From DMER01 sp003451645 (lineage in GTDB: Bacteria; Pseudomonadota; Alphaproteobacteria; Micropepsales; Micropepsaceae): a stretch of 64,000 nt of DNA. The stretch spans positions 52,897 through 116,896 of the forward strand of contig DALYLR010000006.1 of assembly GCA_031976175.1 (NCBI GenBank). Reading direction: 5' to 3'. Shown here one piece after another: positions 1 to 7,454 of this stretch (positions within the stretch are counted from its first letter, which is position 1; the number at the start of each line of letters is the position of its first letter). The notes beneath the pieces are model-generated. The model had not been told where the DNA came from and did no database searches. It was given only the letters and a program-made list of their open reading frames with translations. The position numbers and the translations under genes were made by a program.

Positions 1-77
1 TAGCCGCCATCGGCCAGAGCCGGTTGGGCGCCCAAAGCGGCTGCCGAAAGCAAAAGTGCCAAAGTTAACTTACGCAT
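1..77 (-). CDS. Exported protein, N-terminal fragment only (window edge)
   Basis: The minus strand opens at ATG (75-77) after a strong Shine-Dalgarno AAGGAG eight bases upstream. The 25 visible codons encode a typical Sec signal peptide: MRKL, then a run of Leu and Ala, then a QPALA-type cleavage region followed by DGG. The rest lies outside the window, so family and function cannot be judged. It diverges from the PepSY/two-component operon that starts at 200, and the two share about 120 bp of upstream DNA. The reading frame and start are well supported by the ribosome binding site; only the product is unknown. Confidence 0.7.
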   Translation of the reverse strand, partial: MRKLTLALLLSAAALGAQPALADGG

Positions 78-163
78 AGTGTGTCTCCTTCACGAAAAAG
101 CCCAGACCCGATGGCGAGGAGAAAAGCATGCGCCCCCTGAATGCACCCTGGACGCCGCATTCA

Positions 164-199
164 TTGCGGGTTCAGCCCGGCCCGCGTATATAAGCGGGC
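164..199 (+). promoter_or_regulatory. Candidate leaderless promoter with inverted repeat abutting the PepSY start codon
   Basis: TATATA (187-192) lies seven bases before the ATG at 200, with TTGCGG (164-169) seventeen bases upstream as a weak -35. Initiation at the usual distance would fall on or next to the A of the ATG, and no Shine-Dalgarno is present. The -10 is flanked by GCCCGC (180-185) and GCGGGC (194-199), a perfect 6-bp inverted repeat that could be a regulator site or a start-codon hairpin. The promoter is inferred. Confidence 0.4.
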
Positions 200-493
200 A
201 TGAAACAAGGTCTTTTCCGTGTGTTGTGCGTTGGTGTGGCCGTGGTGGCGTTCTCAGTGTTCGGGGGCGTGCAGGCGGCCGAGGCTTATCCGCGCCGCTA
301 CTATCAGGTGAACTCTGGCAATTATATGCCGCTGCAAAGCATCATCGCGCGCATCCGGGCCCGCACGCCTGGGCGGCTGATCGATGCACAAGGGCCTCGC
401 AACGGGCGCTACCGCATCGTGTGGGAGACCAATGACGGGCGGGTGATTAACTTCATTGTCGACGCAGAAACCGGCGAAATTCTAAACTCCTGA
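200..493 (+). CDS. Small exported PepSY-like protein
   Basis: This 97-residue protein has a Sec signal peptide (about residues 1-27, ending near QAAEA). A single short domain follows: an IIARIRARTPGRLIDAQ-type helix, then beta strands ending VDAETGEIL. The helix plus a D-x-x-T-G-E-I hairpin is the signature of PepSY-type domains, thought to act as small periplasmic inhibitors or sensors. It sits 7 bp before a response regulator and histidine kinase. PepSY proteins often accompany PhoP/PhoQ-like pairs, so modulation of that kinase is a reasonable inference, not shown here. No ribosome binding site precedes the ATG. Confidence 0.75.
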   Translation: MKQGLFRVLCVGVAVVAFSVFGGVQAAEAYPRRYYQVNSGNYMPLQSIIARIRARTPGRLIDAQGPRNGRYRIVWETNDGRVINFIVDAETGEILNS

Positions 494-500
494 GGCGATC

Positions 501-1190
501 ATGCGCATTCTGGTTGTTGAAGACGATGCGGACCTGAACCGGCTACTGTGCACGGCCTTGCGCGAGGCGGGATACGTTGTTGACAGCGCCAAGGATGGCG
601 AGGAGGGCCATTTCCTGGGCGACACCGAACCTTATGACGCTGTCGTGCTGGACCTGGGCCTGCCCGTGATAGATGGCCTGAAAGTTCTGGAGAAATGGCG
701 GCGCGCGGGCCGGATGATGCCGGTCTTGATCCTCACTGCGCGCGACCGCTGGAGCGAGAAGGTCGCCGGATTCGATGCTGGCGCGGATGATTATGTTTCC
801 AAGCCGTTCTACACGGAAGAAGTCCTGGCGCGCTTGAGAGCTTTGGTGCGACGGGCGGCTGGGATCGCGACATCCGAGATTGAGATCGGGCCCTTGCGCA
901 TCGATACGCGTGGCGCCCGTGTCGCGGTCAATGGCAATCCCGTCAAGCTGACCAGTCTTGAGTATCGCCTGTTGGCCTATTTGGCGCATCACAAAGGCCG
1001 GGTGGTTTCGCGCACCGAGCTGATCGAGCACCTGTATGATCAGGACTTTGATCGCGACAGCAATACGATCGAGGTGTTCGTCGGCCGCATCCGCCGCAAG
1101 CTAGGTGTGAATGCGATCGAGACGATGCGGGGCCTGGGCTATCGCTTGCTCGAGAACCCGGCCAGCACCGATGCGCATGACGCCAGCTAA
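501..1190 (+). CDS. OmpR/PhoP-family response regulator
   Basis: The 229-residue protein has an N-terminal receiver (about 1-120) with the acidic pair after MRILVVEDD, phospho-acceptor Asp51 (VLDLGLP), Thr79 and Lys101 (SKPF). A winged-helix DNA-binding domain follows (about 125-220; the recognition helix region reads RDSNTIEVFVGRIRRKL). Layout and length match the PhoP/QseB/OmpR class. It is the second gene of a three-gene operon: PepSY protein, regulator, sensor kinase. The stop codon overlaps the start of the kinase, implying translational coupling. Target genes cannot be read from the sequence; the inverted repeat at the operon promoter is a candidate autoregulatory site. Confidence 0.9.
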   Translation: MRILVVEDDADLNRLLCTALREAGYVVDSAKDGEEGHFLGDTEPYDAVVLDLGLPVIDGLKVLEKWRRAGRMMPVLILTARDRWSEKVAGFDAGADDYVSKPFYTEEVLARLRALVRRAAGIATSEIEIGPLRIDTRGARVAVNGNPVKLTSLEYRLLAYLAHHKGRVVSRTELIEHLYDQDFDRDSNTIEVFVGRIRRKLGVNAIETMRGLGYRLLENPASTDAHDAS

Positions 1191-2646
1191 GCGCGGTAGC
1201 GCCTCGCTGGCCACACGCCTGACCGCCATCGCGGCGGTATGGGCCGGCCTCGGCTTGGTGCTGGGCGGATTGGCCTTGTCAGGTTTGTTCAAGCAATCCG
1301 TCGAACGCACTTTTGACCGGCGCCTGGAGGCGGACCTCAACGCCTTGTTTGCGCGCCAAGAAGCCCCGGAGCTCAAGATCGTAGCGGTGCGGCCCTTGTC
1401 CGATCCCCGCTTCGATAGCGCCTTTTCGGGCTGGTACTGGCAGGTGACGCCGTTGGAGCGAAAAGGCGGCAAGCTGGTCATGGCACCAGTCGAGCCGCCG
1501 CAGCCTCCCATTGAGTATTCGGACGACCCGCCGGATGACACCGATGGCCTCATTACCTCACGCTCGCTCTGGGATCAGCGGCTGGAGCTGCCCCAGGATC
1601 TTCAGCCTGCGGATGACCGCAGCGGCCTGACCTTGGGTCCAGAAGGCAAAGAATTGCGGTATGTGATGCGGGTGCGGACGATCTCGGCGCCAGGGGCTGC
1701 GGCGAGCGCCGCGCCCGGTGCGATTTACGCCTTCATGGTAGCGGGCGACGCAGCGGAAGTGCAGGCGGATATCTCCGCGTTCAATCAGACCTTGTGGTGG
1801 TCTGTGTCGGCCCTAGCTTTGGGGCTAATTGGCGCGGTCGTTCTGCAAGTCCGTCTCGGTTTGCAGCCCCTGACCCAGATTGAGGCGGGTCTCACAGCGA
1901 TCCGCGAAGGCAAGACCGACCGGCTGGACGGCACATTCCCGGCCGAGATTGCGCCACTGGCGCGTGAGGTCAACGCCTTGCTGGCGCACAATCAAGACAT
2001 CGTGCAGCGCGCACGCACCCATGTCGGCAATCTGGCGCATTTTCTGAAGACGCCATTGTCCGTGCTGGCCAATGAGGCAGGAGCCGATCGCTCTGCCTTG
2101 GCGGAGGCTGTCATGCGGCAAACCCAGATCATGCGGCGGCAGGTTGATCATTACCTTGCCCGCGCGCGCGCAGCTGGGTCCAATACCTTGATCAGTGCAC
2201 GGACGGACGTGGTGCCGGTCTTGAGCGATCTGTCCCGCACGCTGGAGAAAATATACTCAGATCAAGGCATTGAGATCGAGTTGGGTGCGGACCAGGGACT
2301 CGCCTTTCGCGGTGAGCGCCAGGACCTGGAGGAGATGGCCGCGAACCTGCTCGACAATGCCTGTAAATGGGCGAACACATCGGTCAAGGCGGGGGTGGCG
2401 CGGGGAAATGCGGCCGGTGAAGTCGTGGTGACGGTTGAGGATGACGGGCCGGGGCTGTCACCGGAGCAGCGGGAGAAGGTGCTGAAACGCGGCGAAAGGC
2501 TCGATGAAAGCAAGCCCGGCTCTGGCTTGGGCTTGAGCATTGTGAGGGAGATTTCTGGCCTTTATGGCGGGCGCGTCGCCTTGGGCCAAAGCGATATGGG
2601 CGGTCTGAAGGTTGAGTTGATCCTGCCGGGAACGGAACGAGCCTGA
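1171..2646 (+). CDS. PhoQ-like sensor histidine kinase
   Basis: A membrane sensor kinase of about 491 residues. Transmembrane helix 1 (about 15-38) and helix 2 (about 207-229) bracket a periplasmic region of about 165 residues; a HAMP segment follows. The phospho-accepting His290 lies in an H-F-L-K-T-P box, the PhoQ-type variant of the H-box. The ATPase has its N-box (NLLDNA, near 392), the D-x-G-x-G motif (DDGPGL) and GSGLGL near 450. I chose the ATG at 1171, inside the regulator gene, giving a 20-bp overlap; ATG 1177 is nearly as good. The longer frame from 1111 lies wholly in regulator coding sequence. The ligand is unknown. Confidence 0.9.
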   Translation: MRMTPAKRGSASLATRLTAIAAVWAGLGLVLGGLALSGLFKQSVERTFDRRLEADLNALFARQEAPELKIVAVRPLSDPRFDSAFSGWYWQVTPLERKGGKLVMAPVEPPQPPIEYSDDPPDDTDGLITSRSLWDQRLELPQDLQPADDRSGLTLGPEGKELRYVMRVRTISAPGAAASAAPGAIYAFMVAGDAAEVQADISAFNQTLWWSVSALALGLIGAVVLQVRLGLQPLTQIEAGLTAIREGKTDRLDGTFPAEIAPLAREVNALLAHNQDIVQRARTHVGNLAHFLKTPLSVLANEAGADRSALAEAVMRQTQIMRRQVDHYLARARAAGSNTLISARTDVVPVLSDLSRTLEKIYSDQGIEIELGADQGLAFRGERQDLEEMAANLLDNACKWANTSVKAGVARGNAAGEVVVTVEDDGPGLSPEQREKVLKRGERLDESKPGSGLGLSIVREISGLYGGRVALGQSDMGGLKVELILPGTERA

Positions 2647-2648
2647 GA

Positions 2649-3662
2649 TTAATCTTGGGAGAGCGCCTTGGCCAAGAAGGGCAGGCTCACATCCATACGG
2701 TAATCGATGCTGCTGTGATTATCGGGGAATTCTTCGTAAGTATGCGCGATGCCTTGGGCCTTGAGGAGCCGCGTCATCCGGCGGGCACCATAAACGAGGT
2801 TGTACTGATCATCCGTACCGCAATCGATATGGAGCGCCTTGAGCGTCTTGAGGTCTTGGGCGTGGGTCACAGCCAGGGTCAGAGGATCCCAGTCGACAAA
2901 GCCCTTCCAGCGCTCGGGTATCACTTCGCAGGTATCCATATCGACCGGCAGCCGGATGCCCATATAGGCCCCTGGGTCTGGGTCGTAGGATGCGCACATC
3001 GCCAGCATCATCAAGATGTGCACGTCGCTGTCAGCCGTTTTGGGCTTGGCGAAAAAGTCCTTTAGCCAGGTCTCGATGCTGTTGTTCGTCTTGGCAAGCG
3101 CCCGCAGGACCTTGGGGAACTCCGGCAAGTGGCAAAGCTCATGCGCCATGTCACCGGAATGGACCGCAGCGGCCGCCCAAAAATGCGGGTAGAGGAGAGC
3201 ATGAACGATCGCGCCATAACCGCCGGAACTCTTGCCGAAGAGGCCGCGCCGCCCGGTACCGCCACATGCGAAACTGAGTTCCACAAAGGGCACACACTCC
3301 GTCAACAGATAATCCGCCCACGGCCCCATGGCGGGAGAATTGATGTATTGATTGCCGCCAAGCCTGGTGAAGCAATCGGGCATTGCCACCACGACAGGCG
3401 GGAGGGCGCCCGAAGCGATCAGGCGATCCAGCCGCTCTGGCAGGTTTTCGCCAAAATTCTTCCAGTTGGTGTGCGATGGGCCCCCGCCGGTAAAGCCCAC
3501 CAGATCGACAAGCAGGGGCAGGCCGCGCCCATCCGAGCCATGCGGGATATAGACATCGATCACGCGTTTTGCCGGATCGCCCAGCAAATTGCGCTGCAAG
3601 ATCTTGCTGTCGAGGGTCAGCCGGTGGACTTGGCCAGCGGGGCAGGCATGATCGCGGCGCAT
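2649..3662 (-). CDS. Putative esterase (alpha/beta hydrolase, esterase D-like)
   Basis: The 337-residue protein fits the PF00756-type esterase fold. The nucleophile elbow is G-K-S-S-G (Ser145). A likely catalytic Asp lies in CGTDD (284/285), and His316 in PDNHSS. There is no signal peptide, so it is probably cytoplasmic. Substrate is unclear: S-formylglutathione hydrolases and acyl-glycerol esterases share these features, but the usual formaldehyde genes are absent nearby. AGGA seven bases before the ATG supports the start. It lies 16 bp downstream of the RNase T2 gene on the same strand, so the two probably share a transcript. Its stop sits 2 bp from the convergent histidine kinase stop. Confidence 0.7.
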   Translation of the reverse strand: MRRDHACPAGQVHRLTLDSKILQRNLLGDPAKRVIDVYIPHGSDGRGLPLLVDLVGFTGGGPSHTNWKNFGENLPERLDRLIASGALPPVVVAMPDCFTRLGGNQYINSPAMGPWADYLLTECVPFVELSFACGGTGRRGLFGKSSGGYGAIVHALLYPHFWAAAAVHSGDMAHELCHLPEFPKVLRALAKTNNSIETWLKDFFAKPKTADSDVHILMMLAMCASYDPDPGAYMGIRLPVDMDTCEVIPERWKGFVDWDPLTLAVTHAQDLKTLKALHIDCGTDDQYNLVYGARRMTRLLKAQGIAHTYEEFPDNHSSIDYRMDVSLPFLAKALSQD

Positions 3663-3678
3663 GGGATTGTCCTGATGG

Positions 3679-4407
3679 TTACCGGGCGGGGGGCATGACG
3701 ACGCTGGGCAGAGTGCAGTCCTTTTGGACGTCGGCGCCGCAGCTGCGAAACTTGAAGTCCTTGGTCATGCAAACTCTGACCTCGCGCAAATGCTTGCGGG
3801 TGCAGGTGACCTGCACGCCAGTGGCGCTCAGTCCCGGATTGGCGGCGAGAAACGCGCGCTCGACCTGCACCGGCGAGGTGGTGACATAGTTGCTGACTTG
3901 GGTGTAGGCCGATGGGATTTGGACCTTGCGATAGGCCGCCCGCGCGGCATCGAAATAGGCCTGATGGCTGAGCCCCGTGCAGGCGCCGTGTTTGCGCCAC
4001 TGATGTCCGGCCAGGCCGCGCGATGGCATGATGTCGAGGACGCCCTCAATAATATGATCCGGCACCCGCGGTTCATCGGTCTGACAATCTTTCGGGTAGC
4101 CGCGCTCATACTGGGGCCACAGGCCATGCAATACAAAGGCGAAGGGCCGTGTGGATTGACACTGACGCCGGTCGCGCCGCGGATCGGCCTCCTCAAGGCA
4201 ATAGGTCGGTGACCAGGACAACGCCACAACATAATAGTCGAAGCTGCCCACAGAGGCCGGCTTTGCCGCCGAGGCGGCTGCACGTGCAGGTTCCGCCGCA
4301 AGGGCGGGCGATGGGCTTGAGCGATCACCGAAAAGTTGGGCAACGCCACCGGCCATAACCAAAGCCAGGACACAGGCTGCGAGCAGACGGGGATTGAGGT
4401 TCGGCAT
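3679..4407 (-). CDS. Ribonuclease T2 family protein, exported
   Basis: The 242-residue protein begins with a signal or anchor segment (about 7-26) and then an Ala/Pro-rich linker to about 52. The RNase T2 core starts at DYYVVALSWSPTYC. The first conserved active-site motif is intact (FVLHGLWPQ, His94). The second reads H-Q-W-R-K-H-G (135-141), keeping His140 but with Gln136 where most family members have a catalytic Glu. Cysteines at 70, 83, 109 and 143 could form the family disulfides. RNase T2 enzymes cleave RNA to 2',3'-cyclic phosphates in the periplasm or outside the cell, often for nutrient scavenging. Whether the Gln lowers activity is unknown. Confidence 0.85.
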   Translation of the reverse strand: MPNLNPRLLAACVLALVMAGGVAQLFGDRSSPSPALAAEPARAAASAAKPASVGSFDYYVVALSWSPTYCLEEADPRRDRRQCQSTRPFAFVLHGLWPQYERGYPKDCQTDEPRVPDHIIEGVLDIMPSRGLAGHQWRKHGACTGLSHQAYFDAARAAYRKVQIPSAYTQVSNYVTTSPVQVERAFLAANPGLSATGVQVTCTRKHLREVRVCMTKDFKFRSCGADVQKDCTLPSVVMPPAR

Positions 4408-4502
4408 GGGCGGCTAGACCAGACATTTACGGGGTGAGGCGCCCGATCTGGGCATGACGCGCTAGCTCTGGCAAGTGTGTTTGGTTAGACGGCCGGCGAG
4501 GC

Positions 4503-4970
4503 TTAGTTTCCAGAGTCTGTATCGTCGATGTCCAGGTCCTCGATGGTCTCCAGGCGCGCTTGCCGGACGCGCAGGCCGCGATCTTCGACCAATTGGGCAT
4601 GGACGAAATCGGACTTGTCTGGTTTGGCCTTTAGTTTCTTCTTGAGCTTTTTCTTGGGCTTGTCGTCGGCGTGCTTTTTCTTTTTCTCAGTAGACAAGAC
4701 TTTCTTCTTGGCGAGCTTCTTGGTTTGCTTTGTCTCATCGTTGCGCTCAACCAGGTCCTTAAGCTTGGGCGGGCCGTCATAATCTTCGATGCCCAAGGTC
4801 AGCGCGTAACACGCCAGGCGCACGGTTCTGGGGATCTTGACCGGTTGATCGTCGCGCTCCCCCTTCTCGTAATACTGCACCACACGACGCTTGAGCCCCA
4901 AGGCCTCGGCGGCCTCCTTCTGGCTCCAGCCCAGGCTCTTACGCCACCTCTTGAAGTCGTGACCTTTCAC
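4503..4970 (-). CDS. XRE-family HTH DNA-binding protein with lysine-rich tail
   Basis: From the GTG at 4970 the protein has 155 residues. A Cro/C1-type helix-turn-helix occupies about 5-60 (FKRWRKSLGWSQKEAAEALG, then RRVVQYYEKG). A tail rich in lysine (about 85-125, with runs such as KKKKH and KKKLKKKLK) follows, ending in an acidic tip. I chose GTG because AAGGGG lies eight bases upstream and homologous HTH proteins begin just before the first helix. An in-frame ATG at 5087 would add 39 residues but has no ribosome binding site and an unstructured extension. The tail resembles histone H1 or HU-like tails and may bind DNA non-specifically. Targets are unknown; the gene stands alone. Confidence 0.7.
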   Translation of the reverse strand: MKGHDFKRWRKSLGWSQKEAAEALGLKRRVVQYYEKGERDDQPVKIPRTVRLACYALTLGIEDYDGPPKLKDLVERNDETKQTKKLAKKKVLSTEKKKKHADDKPKKKLKKKLKAKPDKSDFVHAQLVEDRGLRVRQARLETIEDLDIDDTDSGN

Positions 4971-5255
4971 GCCAAACCCCTTAGTGTTTTTGAATGCGAT
5001 GAGATGTGACGCACGAGCCGATTTTGGATGGAGTCGAACATCGGGGTCCGGCGCCGGGACCGGGCCGAACACGAACGGTGTGCGCATGACACGTAAAGTT
5101 GAAGCGCGAATAAGAGTTTTGTGACATTATCATGAATATTTGCCTGCCGCACTGCGCAAACGTGACCGGTGTCAGTTGCGCGGGGGGCCGGCCAGACCTA
5201 ATCTCTGCGCTGTGTTGCGTTGCGGCCAATCAAGGTCGAGTGGGAGTTAGAAAAC

Positions 5256-5963
5256 ATGTCCATCAAGCGCATTTTGCTGGCTGGCTTGACCGTGACGAGT
5301 GCTGCGGCTGCATGGCCAGCGCGCGCCGAAACGGTAGGCGAAGCAACACGGGTGCGGCTAGTCGCCTATCAAACCCCGCCGGCCGCCAACCGCGAGACCG
5401 TCTACCGGCTGAGCCCGATTTTGCGGAATGCGAAACTGGAGACGGTCGCCGAAGCCGCGATGGAAGTGACCTTTGTGGACGGCAGCACGCTGACCTTAGG
5501 GCCATCGTCGGAATCGGTCGTCGACGAATTTGTGTATACCGGCCCTGGCTCCACGTCGCAGCAAGCGATTAAACTGACCAAGGGCGTGTTCCGCTTCATT
5601 TCGGGCGCGGTGCAGAAGGACAAGGTCAAACTGCAAACGCCAACGGCGACGGTGGGAATCCGGGGCACGATTGTCCGGGCCAAGGTTCAACCGGGCTCCG
5701 ACACTACGATTTTCTTTGAGCAAGGTTCGGGCGAAGTGTGCGGCGCCAATGCGAAATGCGCGGCGATGGCGCAAGGCGACATGGTCAAGATCGACAGCCG
5801 TGGCAATTTGTCAGCGCCGGAGCAAAAGTCTTGGAGCACGGGCGATGAGGCGACTGACCTTGGAATGGGCGTGTTCGGCCGTCAGTTCAGGGGCCCGGAT
5901 GCAGGCGGCGGCGGCAATGACGGCGGCAGCGATCCCGGCGGCGGCAGCGGCAACAACCGTTGA
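5256..5963 (+). CDS. FecR-domain exported protein
   Basis: Start ATG 5256 has GGGAG about nine bases upstream; the longer frame from 5220 lacks one. The 235-residue protein has a signal peptide (about 1-23, cleaved after PARA), then a FecR-type beta-rich domain (about 45-150) with the typical GSTLTLGPSSE and TPTATVGIRGT signatures. The C-terminus is Gly/Asn/Asp-rich and probably disordered. FecR domains classically relay signals from TonB receptors to ECF sigma factors, but no sigma factor or receptor is nearby and no transmembrane helix other than the signal peptide is seen. A periplasmic or surface role is therefore more likely. Partner unknown. Confidence 0.75.
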   Translation: MSIKRILLAGLTVTSAAAAWPARAETVGEATRVRLVAYQTPPAANRETVYRLSPILRNAKLETVAEAAMEVTFVDGSTLTLGPSSESVVDEFVYTGPGSTSQQAIKLTKGVFRFISGAVQKDKVKLQTPTATVGIRGTIVRAKVQPGSDTTIFFEQGSGEVCGANAKCAAMAQGDMVKIDSRGNLSAPEQKSWSTGDEATDLGMGVFGRQFRGPDAGGGGNDGGSDPGGGSGNNR

Positions 5964-6038
5964 GTGAGCCAAGAGGCCTGTTTTGGTGCGCCTATTTTCT
6001 TAACATTTCGCCAAGTATGATGCTCAGGGTTAGCCTCG

Positions 6039-7454
6039 GTGAAATGTGTTGTGGTGATGGACTCTGACCGGACGGATGATCTGAAGCGGCTGCTTGGTGC
6101 CCTGACGCCCGAGAAGGCCGCCGAACTTGCGATGCGCCTCGAAGCCGACAAGCTCAAGGCCAATAATCCGCAGGCGGATCAAGTGCTGTCGGCCATTCGC
6201 CATCTCCTCAGACAGGCGAGGCCGCCGCGCTGGCGCACCCCGTTGCGGCTATTCTGTCAGCCCTTTGCACCCTTGTTGACCGGCGAACGCGCGCGCAAGC
6301 AGCCCGGCCGCATCGCACGCGCAAGCATAGCGCCAGTTTGGGCGTGGCTGGCCAAAGACTTGATCCCTGAGGACTTTGCGGCGCTCACGACCGCACTCAC
6401 ACAGGCGATCCTGGATCGGGACGAGGCCAAGACAGACCAACTCAAACAGCACATGCATCACCGCGCCGGGAAGGCCATCGCAAGCGCCCTGGACGCGATG
6501 CCAGAGGGAAGCCCTGAACGGTTGCGGCTGCACATGCAGTTGGGCGGCGAGGACGTGCTCAGTGATGCCGCTGAGATTGCGCTGATCCTATCGGGCGCGG
6601 ACGAGATGCTGGCTTTGCAGGCCATCTTGCCGGATGCGATCCCCGCCTTGGAAGAGGCTCTGATTTCGCGCTTCCGCGAGTTCTATGACCATGCGGTCCA
6701 GACGCATCCAGCCTTGGCGCCCCATTTTGTGGTCGCGGTCATGAACCGCTTGGGTAAGCCCTGGGAGGTCATGCGGCTGGTGCGCGTCGTCTCGCGCCGC
6801 ACGCAAGATACGCTGATTAGCGCGAGCGATCTGGGCCTGGCCGGTGACCTTCTGATGGACGACATGGAAGACTTGGCCAACGAGATCAAGGCCGCACCCG
6901 CCGCGCCTGGTGACCCCAAGATGCTGGCCGCCAAGATCGAGCGGCTGCAAGCGATGTCCGCAGGCTTTGCGCGCGAGTTGGGCATCAAGCGGGATGGCCG
7001 GTGGGGGACGCGGCTGGTCAAATTGCGGGCAAGCGCGGCGCATGGCGCGACGGCCTTGTTGGACCGCGCTCCGCTGGAGGTTACGGCGCCTTTCGCGCTT
7101 CAACGCTTTGGTGCCTATATGAAGGCGCCGCGCAAGCCAGACCTCCAACGTTTGCCGGATGGGGACAAGGTGCAACGGGCGGTGCGCTGGGCCGCAATCG
7201 TCGCGGCCTTGGAGAGCGAAGCCCAGAACATGGGCTATCTGTCCGCGCACAAGGCCGCGAAAACCGCAATTGACGATCATCTCATCCCTTATGTTGAGGC
7301 ATTGTTGTCGGCCTTGCGGCTGGGCGAGGGGAACGAGCGCAGCGCGGCAGCCCAAAGCTTAGGGGTCATGGCGCAAGTGGTGCGCAGCCTCAATGGCGAC
7401 GCCGAGGCCGACCTGCTACAGCGCCGGATCGCGGCGGCCCAGAAGGCAGCCTAA
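6039..7454 (+). CDS. Conserved-looking large helical protein of unknown function
   Basis: I do not recognise a named domain in this 471-residue protein. It is strongly helical, soluble (no signal peptide or membrane segment) and rich in Ala, Leu and Arg. It opens with a RLLGALTPEKAAELAMRLE-type helix and has an RTPLRLFCQPFAPLL segment near 65-80, then an RGRIARASIAPVW-like region. That pattern feels like a family I have seen in Rhodospirillales, but I cannot name it. Start: ATG 6039 follows GGTGA; ATG 6057 is an alternative. It overlaps the convergent CoA-transferase stop by 4 bp. It follows the FecR gene by 75 bp, so co-transcription is possible. Codon use looks like the neighbours, with no sign of recent transfer. 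Confidence 0.6.
   Translation: MKCVVVMDSDRTDDLKRLLGALTPEKAAELAMRLEADKLKANNPQADQVLSAIRHLLRQARPPRWRTPLRLFCQPFAPLLTGERARKQPGRIARASIAPVWAWLAKDLIPEDFAALTTALTQAILDRDEAKTDQLKQHMHHRAGKAIASALDAMPEGSPERLRLHMQLGGEDVLSDAAEIALILSGADEMLALQAILPDAIPALEEALISRFREFYDHAVQTHPALAPHFVVAVMNRLGKPWEVMRLVRVVSRRTQDTLISASDLGLAGDLLMDDMEDLANEIKAAPAAPGDPKMLAAKIERLQAMSAGFARELGIKRDGRWGTRLVKLRASAAHGATALLDRAPLEVTAPFALQRFGAYMKAPRKPDLQRLPDGDKVQRAVRWAAIVAALESEAQNMGYLSAHKAAKTAIDDHLIPYVEALLSALRLGEGNERSAAAQSLGVMAQVVRSLNGDAEADLLQRRIAAAQKAA

Noticed and set aside
79..435. 118-codon frame overlapping the PepSY gene
   Set aside because: Runs through the intergenic region and the PepSY gene in another frame; Arg/Cys/Gly-rich with no domain. 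A shadow.
4981..5087. 39-residue N-terminal extension of the XRE protein (ATG 5087)
   Set aside because: No ribosome binding site at 5087, while GTG 4970 has AAGGGG at ideal spacing and starts right before the HTH.
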